DNA of 64,000 nt from Acidovorax sp. sic0104 (GCF_019219095.1 NZ_JAHUWH010000007.1:230760-294759); one strand, 5' to 3'; numbered from the stretch's first letter, positions 1 through 9,629 are shown. Numbers and translations are program-made. Notes: a model not told the origin generated them from the sequence alone.

Positions 1-128
1 TCCAGCGAGTGATCGGGAGATCGCGGCCTCAGGCCGCTGCCACCAGCTGCAGCTCGTGCTGTGAGCTAGGGTAACCCTTTCAGAAGCGCCTCGGCGCGCA
101 AAGGTCCTTTACGGGGCCTCAATCACAA

Positions 129-181
129 CCCAGTGGGCATCCTCCCACTGGGGGGTGATCCCGCGCACTTTCGAGGTACTC
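129..181 (+). promoter_or_regulatory. Bistable leader copy 1
   Basis: This is the first copy of the repeated structured leader. The 5' hairpin is nearly perfect, CCCAGTGGG pairing with CCCACTGGG. The 5' arm (GTGGG-c-ATC) can instead pair with GATCCCGC downstream, overlapping the sequence just before the ribosome binding site. The third helix around the RBS is weak here (CTT with AGG). Confidence 0.6.
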
Positions 182-934
182 ATGACACAACTCAATCACA
201 TGGTCCGCGCGCGGCCCATGACATCGGCTCAGCGCTGTGCGTCCTTCGCGACTCCAGACCCTGAGCCACACCGCGTCGTCCTTCCTGCCCAGGAATGGGT
301 CAGGATGGCTGGTGCGTACTGCGGCGATCGGCTCGCTGAGGCTGATGGAAAGTCCATCGTTGGCGTCAGGGCGATCGACCACCAGGGCTACCTCCATGCG
401 ATCTTCTCGGTGCTCCATGGCGGGTACTCCGGGGACTATCGGGCTGAGGGCTATCGGCTCGTGCCACCCGAGATGTTCGAGGGCGACACGGTCGAGTTCA
501 TTGACTGGCGGGATGCCCCAGCTATCCACGCCCGGCGACGTGGCGACTCCACGGGGCTGCTGGTGAAGGTCCAGGGAAAGATCCTGGTCTGCGCAAAGGC
601 AGTCCACTTCGTCCGTGATCTGCCTACTGTGCCGCCTCTTTCCGTTCAGGAGGCCAAGGCCCATGACGAGCAAAGCCGTTCGGCTGGTTGGCGTGCCATG
701 GGCTTTCGGGGAGCCTCCATCAGCTGGAGGGCCGTCAACGGGCACCCTGTGGTCATCTACGAGCACCCGCTGGAGATGAAGCGTATGGCCATCCTTTTTT
801 GGCGGGCGAATGGAGAAGTCCAGGAGTATGTCCTGCACAAGTCGCTTGAAGCGTCCATGTTTACCGCTCCGGTAGACACTGCGGCGCAAAAGGCGCTGGT
901 CCAAGAGGCGCCCGTCCAGATGGGGCTCTTCTGA
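182..934 (+). CDS. Hypothetical protein with C-terminal clamp-binding-like tail
   Basis: The product is a 250-residue soluble protein of unknown function. I chose ATG 182 because GAGG lies 6-9 bases upstream and the repeated leader ends directly before it; an in-frame GTG at 155 lies inside the leader hairpin. The middle of the protein is beta-rich, with no transmembrane segment or catalytic motif I recognise. The last five residues, QMGLF, resemble the QLxLF-type peptide that docks on the replicative sliding clamp, which suggests but does not show a replication or repair link. It is the first gene of the leader-controlled array. Confidence 0.75.
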   Translation: MTQLNHMVRARPMTSAQRCASFATPDPEPHRVVLPAQEWVRMAGAYCGDRLAEADGKSIVGVRAIDHQGYLHAIFSVLHGGYSGDYRAEGYRLVPPEMFEGDTVEFIDWRDAPAIHARRRGDSTGLLVKVQGKILVCAKAVHFVRDLPTVPPLSVQEAKAHDEQSRSAGWRAMGFRGASISWRAVNGHPVVIYEHPLEMKRMAILFWRANGEVQEYVLHKSLEASMFTAPVDTAAQKALVQEAPVQMGLF

Positions 935-1114
935 CCGAATCGGAGTCCTCGCGCAGCGAGGGCTTCCCCAAGAGCTTCTATAGGGAGATCTTCGGGAAGT
1001 GAAGGATTGACACCACCGGCTTGCCCAGTGGTTCACATGCTCTGAGCTAGAGAGCCAAAACACCTAGCAGTTCAATTCACATGCCGCTTCGCGCGGCCCA
1101 TCAATCTCAATCAT

Positions 1115-1179
1115 CCCAGCGGGTCCCAACGTCCCGCAGGGACGTGGTGCCTGTTGGATATTTTCATAAGGCATCACAC
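1115..1179 (+). promoter_or_regulatory. Bistable leader copy 2
   Basis: The H1 hairpin is CCC..GCGGG with CCCGC..GGG. H2 pairing is weak in this copy (several G-U pairs). H3 is clear: TGCCT pairs with AGGCA, and that 3' arm contains the AAGG ribosome binding site of the large methylase-helicase gene. Confidence 0.55.
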
Positions 1180-4100
1180 ATGAAGATCAATCCGATCGCA
1201 GCGGCTTGTTTGTGGCTCCCAGGGTTTGACCCTGACGAGGATCCCAACCAAGTCCCGGGGCTGCTCAGTGCTCCAATCGCCCCCGTCGCTTCATGCGTCG
1301 TGGAGACGATAGCGGCCGCTGCCCCAAGCGCCCCGGTCAAGCCGAAATGGCCGCGTCTCTTCGCCGACGTGCATGCCCAGCTGGGCGGTACGGTGGTGAA
1401 GTTCGACGCGAACATCGAGGCGATCACGCTCCTTCGGGAGCTGGAGAAAGAAGAACGTGATCCCACCGCAAGGGAACGCGAGGTACTGAACCGCTACACA
1501 GGTTGGGGTGGTCTGCCTCAGGCATTCAACCTCAAACAAAGCGATACCGCGTGGCTCGACCGCTCAGCCAAGCTCAAGGAATTCTTGAGTGCGGAAGAGC
1601 ACGCGTCAGCCATGGCCAGCACAACCGACTCTCACTACACCCCTGTGGAGGTGGTCGAGGCGATGTGGGCAATGGCGCAGCGGGTAGGCTTCACGGGCGG
1701 TCGAGTCCTTGATCCGTGCACCGGCACGGGCTTCTTCTTGGGCGCCATGCCCCAGGAGGTGGCCGAGCGAAGTACGGTGACCGCCGTGGAGGTAGACAAC
1801 GTCTCGTCGCGCATTTCCAAGAAGCTCTACCGGCAGTACGGGGCGCGGGTCCTCAACAAGGGATTCGAGCAAGCGAATCTGCCGGCAGATAGCTTCGATT
1901 GCGTCATCAGCAATGTCCCGTTTGGCCAGACCAAGGCTGCAGAGGTTCGCAATGTCCCGTTCGCGCGATTCAACCTGCACAACTACTTCATCGCTCGTTC
2001 GTTGGAGCTGGTTAGGCCTGGCGGCCTGGTCGTGATCCTCACGTCCAGTTTCACCATGGACTCCATGCGGGATGGCGCGCGAGCGTATCTGGCTGGCCAG
2101 GCTGAACTGGTCGGGGCCATTCGCCTTCCTGATTCAACGTTTAAGAAAATGGCCAATACGTCGGTAACGACGGATGTCCTCATCTTCAAGCGTCGAGTTG
2201 GAACGACGGAGCACGACAAGTCCTGGATCAACGTCACCGCGCTGCCAAAGGGCTCACCTATCAACGGGAACGCCTGGTACAGCTCAAATGCCGTTACGGT
2301 TAATTCCTGGTTCGCCAGGAACCCCGGAATGGTAGTTGGCAAGCTGACCCACGAGTCAAGCGCTTACGGAGCACGGACTATCTGCGCCTTCGAAGGCGAC
2401 TTGAAGCAAGCGCTTCAGGAGCGCATAGCGAACCTCCCCGAGGGTATCTATGCACCACGCCCCCAGTCGCAGCGAAAGCCGCGTAGCGAGGCGTTCCGTA
2501 TTGGTGAGGGTGTGCGTCCTGGGCTAACGCTGATCGAAGGCAAGGTCTGCGAGGTTGACGACGGTCTGGCCCGCCCTGTCCAGGCATCCGAGAAGGTGCT
2601 AGCGCGGATGGCGGGAATGATCGGAATACGCGATGCGGTGCGACGCCTCATTGCAGCGCAAGCTGTGAATGCAGACGAAGCAATGCTTAGCGTTTACCGT
2701 ACCGCACTGTCTATTGCGTACGACTTGTATGTCGCGCAATGGGGCTACCTGGGTGACAAACTGAATCGAGCAGCGTTCAAGGCCGACCCCGATCTGCCGC
2801 TGCTCATGTCGCTGGAGTGCCGGGTGGAGGGAAGCAAGTCCGTTGATAAGGCGGCAATCTTCTACCACCGCACGGTGGGAGCAGCCAAGAAGGTGTCCCG
2901 GTGCGAGAGCACTCAGGACGCCCTTCAGGTGTCGCTCTCCGAGTTCGGACGGGTGGTTCCCGAGCGGATTGGCGGGCTGGTTGGAATGGGCCAGGAAGAG
3001 GTGATGGCGGACCTTGAGCAAAAGGGCTGTGTGTTCCTCGATCCGGCGACCATGAACTGGGCGGTGGAGGATGAGTACCTCTCGGGCGATGTCCGGGAGA
3101 AGCTCATCCTCGCGGAGGACGCTGGCGAGCGCTTTGAGCGCAACGTAGCGGCCTTGCTGGCAGTTCAGCCGAAGAAGCTCACGCCAGCCGAGATTACGCC
3201 GCGCATCGGGTCCACCTGGATCCCTGCGCCGGTCTACGCGCAGTTCTTGGACGAAATCCTGGAGGTGGGCGAAGGTCCCTTCAGCAGGCATACCGTGGAA
3301 GTGAACCTCGCGGTGGGCACGTGGTCGGTTGATTCGCCCTACAGCTGTGAAACCAGCGTGGCGGCAACGCAGACCCATGGGACTCGTCGTGTGCCTTGTG
3401 GGCGACTGATGGAGCTTGCCCTCAACCAGCAGGAGCCATCGGTGTACGACAGCAAGAGCGGCGGCAGTAGGGTGGCAAACACCACCGAGACCATCGCCGC
3501 GCGGGAGAAGCTCTACGAACTGAGGGCGAAGTTTAAGGAATGGGTGTGGTCGGACGAAGCCAGAGCAGAGATGCTCGCCGAGGCCTACAACACTCAGTTC
3601 AACAGCTACGTTGTACGGCGATACAACGGGGAGCACCTGGTGCTTCCTGGCATGTCGCAGGCATTTACCCTCAGAGCGCACCAAAAGGACGCCGTCTGGC
3701 GGCTTCTCTCGACGAACCACAACGTCCTGTTGGCCCACGCGGTGGGGGCAGGAAAGACCTTGGAGATGATCTGCGGAGCGATGGAGTTGCGGCGCGTAGG
3801 CAGGGCAACCAAGCCCATGCTAACGATCCCCACACATCTGATCGAACAGGTGTCGCGTGAGTTCATGGAGGCTTACCCAGGCGCGAACATTCTGGTCGCG
3901 TCGAAAGATGACCTCCATGGCGACAAGCGCCGAACGATGCTGTCACGTATTGCCACCGGCAACTGGGATTGCGTAATCATCACTCATTGCAGTTTTGAAC
4001 GCATCCCTATGGGCGCCCAGTACATGAGGGAGCACATTGCAGAAGAGGTGGAAAAGATTGAAGATGCAATTCGTGAACGCCACGGCGAACCGAAAAGTAA

Positions 4101-6105
4101 TAAGATCGTGAAGCAACTGGGGAGAGCCAAGAAGTCCTGGGAGGCGCGTCTTAAAAGGCTTTCAAGCGAATCGAAGAAGGACAACGTTCTAACTTTCGAA
4201 GAGCTTGGAGTTGACTATATTCTGTGCGACGAAGCGCACAGTTTCAAAAGTCTCTATAAGTTCACGAAGATGGACAGGATCGCTGGTTTGCCCAATCAGG
4301 ACTCTCAGCGGGCCTTCGACATGTTCGTGAAGTGCAGGCACATCAATCGTCTTCGTGGCGATGGAACGGGCGTCGTCCTCGCGACCGCAACGCCCATCAG
4401 CAATGCTTTGGGAGAGGCATATACCATGCAACGCTTCCTTCAGGAGGCGGCCCTGGAGGCAAAGGGCGTGGCGAACTTCGATGCATGGGCTGGCAACTTC
4501 GGTGAGTCCGTCACAAGCCTTGAACTGGCGCCTGACGGCGGCGGATATCGGGTCTCGACGCGATTTGCGAAGTACACCAACGTGGTGGAGATGATGAAGA
4601 TGTTCCGGCAGGTGGCCGACATCAAGACATCCGCAATGTTGGATCTGCCTGTTCCAAGGTGCCGTCGCGAGACGGTCATCGCGGACGGTGGCCCTGCACT
4701 GAAGGCGTACGTTGAGACGCTGGTGAAGCGTGCTGAGAGGCTCCGCGCCGGAGGGGTGAAACCGAAGGATGACAACATGCTGCTCGTGACTGGTGACGGT
4801 CGCAAGGCGGCGTTGGACCTCCGGATGGTGGACCCTTTCGCCGAGGAGACTGAGGTGAACAAGATCTCGCTGTGCGCCAAGGGGGTGTTCAAGAAGTGGA
4901 CCGAATCGGCAAGCTTCAAGGGTACCCAGTTGGTGTTCTCGGATTTCGGCACGCCGAAGAACGACGGGAGATTCGACGCCTACAACGCCTTGCGTGACAA
5001 GCTGGTCGAATTGGGAATCCCTCGCCACGAGGTCGCCTTCATCCATGAATTCGTTACTGACGCGGCAAAGGCCGCGCTGTTCCGGGACGTGAGAGCGGGG
5101 GTGATCCGGGTTGTTTTGGGAAGTACCTCGATGCTGGGGACCGGTACAAACGTGCAGGAGCGTCTGTGTGCCATATGGCACATGGACGTTCCTTGGCGCC
5201 CTTCTGATATCGAGCAACGCGAAGGCCGGATCTTGCGCCAGGGCAACCAGTGCGAAGAGGTCTCGATCTACTACGTGGTAACGCGTGGTTCGTTCGACGT
5301 GTACATGATGAACTTGGTGGAGTCAAAGCAACGGTTCATCGAGCAGTTGATGCGGGGTGATGAAACGCTTCGCACACTGGACGAGGCATCTGAGGCGCTG
5401 ACGTACGCTGAGATCAAGGCGCTGGCCAGTGGCAATCCTGCGGTGATTGAGCGATGTGGGGTCGAGTCAGAACTCGCCAAGCTCACCATGCTGCATGACA
5501 AGTGGCAGCGAGACCGGCAAGCAAACCTCTGGAACTTGAAGCACCTGCCCTCGCGCATTGCTTCTGAGGAACAGAAGATTGCTCGCATGTCGGCCGACAC
5601 GCTCACCGTCGCGGGCGCACCAGCCGGAACCTACGCCTTCAAGGTAGGAGGATTCGGCGATGTACCTGCGAGCGATGCTGCGAAAGCGTTTAAGCAGTTC
5701 GTGCAATCCTTGCCCCGTAGCAGTGGGCCGGTTGTAATCGCGACATACCGAGGCCTGGACCTGTTGGTTGAGCGGGACGCCACCTCCCAATTGGAGGGCT
5801 GGCTCAAGGGCTCGATGGAGTACACGCTCACCATGGAGAAATCCTGGGGAAGCGTGCTCAACTCCGTCGATACCCTGCTCGATGGGCTGGCGTCGCAGAC
5901 GAAGCAATTGCAACGCGGTGTGGAGCGCCTGCGCGCACAGTCGAAGGATCTTGGCCGAGAGGTCGAGACACCCTTTCCTAAGCTGGAGCGGCTTGAGTTC
6001 CTGCAGCGTCGAAAGATTGAGCTGGATACCATGCTCGATCTCAATGTGGGGGATCTGTCTGCAGTGGACGAATCGGCCTTGGCCGAGGAAGCTGTTGGAG
6101 CCTGA
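1180..6105 (+). CDS. DarB-like fused N6-DNA methylase / SNF2-type helicase
   Basis: This very large protein (1641 residues) joins a DNA adenine methyltransferase to a superfamily 2 helicase, the layout of phage P1 DarB and of large plasmid and phage polyvalent proteins. The methylase part shows a SAM-binding motif DPCTGTGFF (about 177-185) and a catalytic motif SNVPFG in place of NPPF (about 243-248). The helicase part has Walker A AHAVGAGKT (about 852-860), DEAH (about 1018), LATATPISN (about 1067) and QREGRILRQGN (about 1346). ATG 1180 follows AAGG and the leader; ATG 1081 lies upstream inside leader sequence and is less likely. Relatives are packaged or transferred anti-restriction proteins, so a role in protecting incoming DNA is likely but inferred. 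Confidence 0.9.
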   Translation: MKINPIAAACLWLPGFDPDEDPNQVPGLLSAPIAPVASCVVETIAAAAPSAPVKPKWPRLFADVHAQLGGTVVKFDANIEAITLLRELEKEERDPTAREREVLNRYTGWGGLPQAFNLKQSDTAWLDRSAKLKEFLSAEEHASAMASTTDSHYTPVEVVEAMWAMAQRVGFTGGRVLDPCTGTGFFLGAMPQEVAERSTVTAVEVDNVSSRISKKLYRQYGARVLNKGFEQANLPADSFDCVISNVPFGQTKAAEVRNVPFARFNLHNYFIARSLELVRPGGLVVILTSSFTMDSMRDGARAYLAGQAELVGAIRLPDSTFKKMANTSVTTDVLIFKRRVGTTEHDKSWINVTALPKGSPINGNAWYSSNAVTVNSWFARNPGMVVGKLTHESSAYGARTICAFEGDLKQALQERIANLPEGIYAPRPQSQRKPRSEAFRIGEGVRPGLTLIEGKVCEVDDGLARPVQASEKVLARMAGMIGIRDAVRRLIAAQAVNADEAMLSVYRTALSIAYDLYVAQWGYLGDKLNRAAFKADPDLPLLMSLECRVEGSKSVDKAAIFYHRTVGAAKKVSRCESTQDALQVSLSEFGRVVPERIGGLVGMGQEEVMADLEQKGCVFLDPATMNWAVEDEYLSGDVREKLILAEDAGERFERNVAALLAVQPKKLTPAEITPRIGSTWIPAPVYAQFLDEILEVGEGPFSRHTVEVNLAVGTWSVDSPYSCETSVAATQTHGTRRVPCGRLMELALNQQEPSVYDSKSGGSRVANTTETIAAREKLYELRAKFKEWVWSDEARAEMLAEAYNTQFNSYVVRRYNGEHLVLPGMSQAFTLRAHQKDAVWRLLSTNHNVLLAHAVGAGKTLEMICGAMELRRVGRATKPMLTIPTHLIEQVSREFMEAYPGANILVASKDDLHGDKRRTMLSRIATGNWDCVIITHCSFERIPMGAQYMREHIAEEVEKIEDAIRERHGEPKSNKIVKQLGRAKKSWEARLKRLSSESKKDNVLTFEELGVDYILCDEAHSFKSLYKFTKMDRIAGLPNQDSQRAFDMFVKCRHINRLRGDGTGVVLATATPISNALGEAYTMQRFLQEAALEAKGVANFDAWAGNFGESVTSLELAPDGGGYRVSTRFAKYTNVVEMMKMFRQVADIKTSAMLDLPVPRCRRETVIADGGPALKAYVETLVKRAERLRAGGVKPKDDNMLLVTGDGRKAALDLRMVDPFAEETEVNKISLCAKGVFKKWTESASFKGTQLVFSDFGTPKNDGRFDAYNALRDKLVELGIPRHEVAFIHEFVTDAAKAALFRDVRAGVIRVVLGSTSMLGTGTNVQERLCAIWHMDVPWRPSDIEQREGRILRQGNQCEEVSIYYVVTRGSFDVYMMNLVESKQRFIEQLMRGDETLRTLDEASEALTYAEIKALASGNPAVIERCGVESELAKLTMLHDKWQRDRQANLWNLKHLPSRIASEEQKIARMSADTLTVAGAPAGTYAFKVGGFGDVPASDAAKAFKQFVQSLPRSSGPVVIATYRGLDLLVERDATSQLEGWLKGSMEYTLTMEKSWGSVLNSVDTLLDGLASQTKQLQRGVERLRAQSKDLGREVETPFPKLERLEFLQRRKIELDTMLDLNVGDLSAVDESALAEEAVGA

Positions 6106-6125
6106 TACCATCCATCAACAAAGCA

Positions 6126-6195
6126 CCAGCAGGCCCCGAAAGGGGCTTGCTGGCGGCTTTCCGAAGGGAACTGTTTCAGCGGGCCTTTCTGAAAG
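6126..6195 (+). terminator. Terminator-like hairpin plus CTTTCC/GAAAG hairpin
   Basis: A 12-bp stem (CCAGCAGGCCCC with GGGGCTTGCTGG, GAAA loop, one G-U pair) follows the large gene by 20 bases. It is followed by a second hairpin whose arms begin CTTTC..AGG and end CCTTT..GAAAG (6157-6195). The same pair of hairpins recurs in other intergenic spaces of the array. There is no long T-run, so termination efficiency is uncertain. Confidence 0.5.
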
Positions 6196-6234
6196 TCGAT
6201 TTGATGCAGAGGCTGTGCCTTTGCTCAATTTCCC

Positions 6235-6257
6235 AGCTGGGGAATTCAAACAATCAG
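6235..6257 (+). repeat. 23-bp intergenic repeat, copy 1
   Basis: A 23-base block beginning AGCTGGGGAATTC and ending CAATCAG is identical to 8766-8788. Both copies sit 50-80 bases upstream of a leader hairpin, so they belong to the same intergenic module. Confidence 0.8.
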
Positions 6258-6312
6258 CACCACGCCTCACCTGAGGCATTTCATCAAGCGGCATCACTGC
6301 TGCTTTTATCCA

Positions 6313-6370
6313 CCCACGCGGGCACTGCTCCCGCATGGGAGTGGGGCTTGCGATTTCAATCGGAGGTTCC
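6313..6370 (+). promoter_or_regulatory. Bistable leader copy 3
   Basis: H1 pairs CCCA.GCGGG with CCCGC.TGGG. H2 pairs CGCGGGC with GCTTGCG further down. A third small hairpin, CGATT with AATCG, abuts the GGAGG ribosome binding site. Confidence 0.6.
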
Positions 6371-6595
6371 ATGTATCTGGCGTTTGCGCACCCCACGCGC
6401 GCTTCCCGCGCACCATCAGGTTTCGTTCGTGCACATGACTTGGCCAAACAGTACAAGGCTGACGGCTGCATTGCTGACTTTCGCGTGGACTCGTGCCACA
6501 AGCGGGGCCGTGTGATCACGTTGAAGAACGAATCTGGATGGAGTCCCTACCCCTTGTTCGTTGAGTATCCATCGCAGGAAGAGCAACCGAACTAG
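6371..6595 (+). CDS. Small hypothetical protein
   Basis: The product is a 74-residue protein of unknown function, preceded by a strong GGAGG site and leader copy 3. It is basic in the middle and has no membrane segment or known motif. Its own leader and the lack of overlap with neighbours argue that it is a real, separately controlled gene lying between the two methylase-type genes. Confidence 0.65.
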   Translation: MYLAFAHPTRASRAPSGFVRAHDLAKQYKADGCIADFRVDSCHKRGRVITLKNESGWSPYPLFVEYPSQEEQPN

Positions 6596-6651
6596 CGGCC
6601 TCAACTCCGCACGCAGGGTTCTGCGCCAGTTGGCGCAATTTCAATTTTTCA

Positions 6652-6710
6652 CCCAGCGGGGCCTCCTTTCCCGCTGTGGTTGGTGGTCCCGCGTCTATCA
6701 GGAGACCATT
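6652..6710 (+). promoter_or_regulatory. Bistable leader copy 4
   Basis: H1 pairs CCCAGCGGG with CCCGCTG.GG. H2 is strong: GCGGGGCC with GGTCCCGC (8 bp, one G-U). H3, GTCT with AGAC, places the CAGGAG ribosome binding site in a 6-base loop. This is one of the clearest copies for mutually exclusive pairing. Confidence 0.7.
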
Positions 6711-8597
6711 ATGGATACCTTACAGTTTTACCCGACCGGGGAACGCACCGCAGCACTCATGTGGTCGAAGTTCAAGCGTTCGGTGCGGCACGTGTGCGAT
6801 CCTAGTGCGGGGCGCGGCCACCTGCTGCACTACGCCGAGGAGGGGTTCCCGAACCTCACCGATGACGAGATCCCATGGATCGCGGAACTTGACGAGGGGG
6901 ATGCCTCCGGCAGTCGGTTCCGCGAGTACGCGCGCACGAAGTACAGTGGCATCAGCGAGCGATCGGTGGTGGAGATCGACGTCGCGCATCACCCCCATCT
7001 CAAGGAAATGGGTGTGAGCATACTGGGCTACGATTTCCTGGACATACGGTCCCTTGCCACGGTAACCACGCTCATCCTAAATCCGCCATTTCAAGCGGGT
7101 TGCGCGCACGTTCTGCATGGCTGGGACTGTCTCGTGGATGGCGAACTCGTTGCGATCATCAATGCGGAGACCATTCGCAATCCTTACAGCCAGGATCGAC
7201 GGCGCCTCTCGGATTTGATTCAGCGCCACGGTTCGGTGGAGTTCCTAAAAGATCAGTTCGTTCGTGACGTGGAGCGGGTCACAGAGGTTGAGGTCGCCCT
7301 GATTCATTTGGACAAGACTCCTCAAAAGTACCTTGAGATCGAGAAGCTACTTGGAGACCTCGCCCGGTGTCCTGAAGGACCGGGGGAGGTAGATCCCGAC
7401 GTGTGCAATGCGCTTGCTCTACCCAACAACTTCGCAGGCGATGCCTGCTTTCGTTTCGAGCAGGCCGTCGCTGCCGCGCGTAGGGCAAGCGAAAGCATGG
7501 CTGTGGCCGATCACCTTGCGAGGGGGCTCGGCCTCACTTTGGAGGAGATGCAGGCGAAGGGCTTGGGAGGAGACTTCCGCGAGATGGCACTGCCAATTCG
7601 TGAAGTGGCCACCGAGGATTTCTGCAAGCGCTACAAAGAACTGAAGAAGCGGGCGTGGGCATCGGTGCTCCGAAGCTCGCTGTTGAGCGACAAGCTCTCG
7701 AACCTGGCCAGGAAGAAGTTGGAGGCATCCGCTGCCCACATCTACGACCTGGCCTTCACCGAGGCGAATATTCACGGCCTCTTTCGAGGGGTTGTCGAAG
7801 CGATGCCCAACATCTTCGAGGAGATGATGGTCCAGCTCTTTGACACGATCATTGGAAGGAACAACGACAACGTGGTGTTCTACAAGAGCTTCAAGTCCAA
7901 CGACAAACACCGCATTGGTATGCGCCTGCGCAAGACGCGGTTCATTCTCCCGAGGATGAAGACTTCTTTCAAGACGCTTGACTACGAGGCGCAAGCAATA
8001 CTCGGGGACATCGACAAGTGCTTTCACTACCTTCATGGCGGGACGGGAGAGTACGACGGGATCGTTGCTTCCCTAAACAAGGGTTTGGCAACTGGCGCGA
8101 GCGTTGATACCCGGTATTTCCGCTATCGCTGGTTTGCCGGCGCGCAGACAATTCATGTCTCAGCACGCAACCCCGAGGTCATGGAGAGGCTCAACCGATT
8201 CGTCGGAAGGCTTCGCCAGTGGTTACCCGGGGACATGGCTGAGGCGAACGATGACTTCCGAAAACAGTACGAGACGGCCGAGGCCTTGAAGGACGAGTAC
8301 GAGAAGTCTCTGTCAGCACAGCGGGCGACAACTGGTACCCGCCTTACGTCTCTCATGAGCAGTGAGATCACCTACAGCGCGCTCAGGCAGGCGCAGGGCC
8401 GAGAGGAAGATGGCGATTCGATCAAGCTGCAAAGGCTTGCTCAGGCCATGGAGGTTGTTCACGAGAGCCACGGCCTCCAATGCGGCGCGGCGCTGCCCAC
8501 GGCGGCGCCCCTCGCGGCCCTTGAGATGGGCGGCAACCCGCCGCCCGTTCAGGCCAGCGGTGGAGAACCCGAGCAGCTTTTGCTGCTCGCTGCATAG
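6711..8597 (+). CDS. N6-adenine methylase-like protein with DUF4942-like C-terminal part
   Basis: The product has 628 residues. The N-terminal 130 residues carry a methyltransferase-type nucleotide site (CDPSAGRGHLL, about 29-39) and an NPPF catalytic motif (about 124-127). The remainder resembles the DUF4942 proteins of plasmids and phages, with the conserved block around FKSNDKHRIG and RFILPRMK. ATG 6711 follows AGGAG and the leader; longer in-frame starts would read through the leader. With the DarB-like gene upstream it suggests DNA modification or anti-restriction work after transfer, but the target sequence is unknown. Confidence 0.8.
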   Translation: MDTLQFYPTGERTAALMWSKFKRSVRHVCDPSAGRGHLLHYAEEGFPNLTDDEIPWIAELDEGDASGSRFREYARTKYSGISERSVVEIDVAHHPHLKEMGVSILGYDFLDIRSLATVTTLILNPPFQAGCAHVLHGWDCLVDGELVAIINAETIRNPYSQDRRRLSDLIQRHGSVEFLKDQFVRDVERVTEVEVALIHLDKTPQKYLEIEKLLGDLARCPEGPGEVDPDVCNALALPNNFAGDACFRFEQAVAAARRASESMAVADHLARGLGLTLEEMQAKGLGGDFREMALPIREVATEDFCKRYKELKKRAWASVLRSSLLSDKLSNLARKKLEASAAHIYDLAFTEANIHGLFRGVVEAMPNIFEEMMVQLFDTIIGRNNDNVVFYKSFKSNDKHRIGMRLRKTRFILPRMKTSFKTLDYEAQAILGDIDKCFHYLHGGTGEYDGIVASLNKGLATGASVDTRYFRYRWFAGAQTIHVSARNPEVMERLNRFVGRLRQWLPGDMAEANDDFRKQYETAEALKDEYEKSLSAQRATTGTRLTSLMSSEITYSALRQAQGREEDGDSIKLQRLAQAMEVVHESHGLQCGAALPTAAPLAALEMGGNPPPVQASGGEPEQLLLLAA

Positions 8598-8668
8598 GTC
8601 GCTCCCCGGCTGGGCTGAGTCTCCCTTTTGGTAGACTTTGCCTGGTCGGGCCGCGACAAATAAGGCGG

Positions 8669-8727
8669 CCAGCACCTCCGGTGCTGGCTTCCTACTGGAA
8701 CTTCTTTCGAGGTTCCATTGGGAAGCC
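8669..8727 (+). terminator. Terminator-like hairpin plus long GGCTTCC hairpin
   Basis: CCAGCACC pairs with GGTGCTGG just after the methylase gene. An interrupted stem of GGCTTCC and TGGAAC with GTTCCA and GGGAAGCC (8686-8727) follows. This is the same two-hairpin layout seen at 6126-6195, 15574-15634 and 18117-18155. Confidence 0.5.
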
Positions 8728-8765
8728 AAATTGCTGTCTCAGGTTGATCCTGGGCTCATATTCCA

Positions 8766-8788
8766 AGCTGGGGAATTCAAACAATCAG
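8766..8788 (+). repeat. 23-bp intergenic repeat, copy 2
   Basis: This block is identical to 6235-6257 and likewise lies upstream of a leader hairpin. Confidence 0.8.
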
Positions 8789-8818
8789 TATTACTGCTCG
8801 TTAGAGCGTCTTTTTCAA

Positions 8819-8876
8819 CCCGGGTGGGCATCGCTGCCCACGGGCCGGTGCACATCCAACATTCTGGAGATGCACC
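8819..8876 (+). promoter_or_regulatory. Bistable leader copy 5
   Basis: H1 has the long inner stem GTGGGCA with TGCCCAC. H2 pairs GGGTG with CATCC, extended past one mismatch. H3 pairs TGCA-c-ATC with GATGCA, enclosing the CTGGAG ribosome binding site. Confidence 0.65.
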
Positions 8877-9542
8877 ATGCATTCATACAACCACGCCTTT
8901 TTCTGGCGCGTGGACATTTCGAAGGCCAGTCCCTTCATGGGCGAGGCAGTGAGCATCGAGTGGGCTACGTGTTGCCTCAACGTCAACACAAACAACGCGA
9001 AGGTGCGCATTCAGCCCGTCGCCGATCCGGTGCTCCGCATCGACTCAGCATTCGATGTGCTGAACACTACCCTTGATACCTGTGGCCACCTCGACGGTGC
9101 TTCCGCCCAGCTGGCGACTGCCAGGCTTCGCCTTGAAATTGTTCGGGCGCTTCACGACGCCGCACGCACCGCTACGGCCGAGGCCACGCTGCAAGACCTG
9201 ATCCCTGAAATTCAGGGTTTCGACCTGCAAACCTTCAACGGGTGGACGGGAGCAGCATGCTCACTGCTCGATGGCAAGTCCCGTGGCACCGCGCTGTGGG
9301 ACCCTATCTTCGACGGGTACCTGCTCTTGGAGGACGGTTATCTCGTGGCACTCCCCGCGTCTGCTGCGCGCGCTGGACAGGCCAAGATCGTGTGCGGCTC
9401 GCTTGAAGATGCCCACCAAGTGGATCTGTCTTCCTGGGATGACGCTCGCGGGACCTGGGACGGTTGCTTGTCGCCTTCGCTGGGACGTGACGTGCTGCTC
9501 AACCCGAAGTTGGTTCAGCTGGACCTCGTCCCTGCTGATTGA
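8877..9542 (+). CDS. Hypothetical protein
   Basis: A 221-residue soluble protein with no domain I recognise. It has an alpha-helical centre (about residues 60-105) and is acidic overall. The start is supported by a GGAG site 7-10 bases upstream and by leader copy 5. It stands alone between two leader modules. Confidence 0.75.
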   Translation: MHSYNHAFFWRVDISKASPFMGEAVSIEWATCCLNVNTNNAKVRIQPVADPVLRIDSAFDVLNTTLDTCGHLDGASAQLATARLRLEIVRALHDAARTATAEATLQDLIPEIQGFDLQTFNGWTGAACSLLDGKSRGTALWDPIFDGYLLLEDGYLVALPASAARAGQAKIVCGSLEDAHQVDLSSWDDARGTWDGCLSPSLGRDVLLNPKLVQLDLVPAD

Positions 9543-9594
9543 AAGGGCCCGTGAGGGCTCAGAACAGTGAAGCCGCCTCCCACAAGGAAGCGGT

Positions 9595-9629
9595 CTTTCC
9601 CAAGCCGCCATGCGGGAGGCTTCGGAAAG
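9595..9629 (+). other. CTTTCC/GGAAAG intergenic hairpin
   Basis: CTTTCC..AAGCC pairs with GGCTT.GGAAAG, the same structural position as the hairpins at 8686, 15600, 18117 and 20514 but with different stem sequence. Confidence 0.5.

Noticed and set aside
119..1063. Long minus-strand reading frame opposite the first gene
   Set aside because: It is antisense to a leader-controlled gene with a good ribosome binding site, and its product is of shadow-type composition rich in R, S and H.
2599..5217. Long minus-strand frames inside the methylase-helicase gene
   Set aside because: The plus-strand protein has all its motifs in one frame; the antisense frames are GC-rich shadows.
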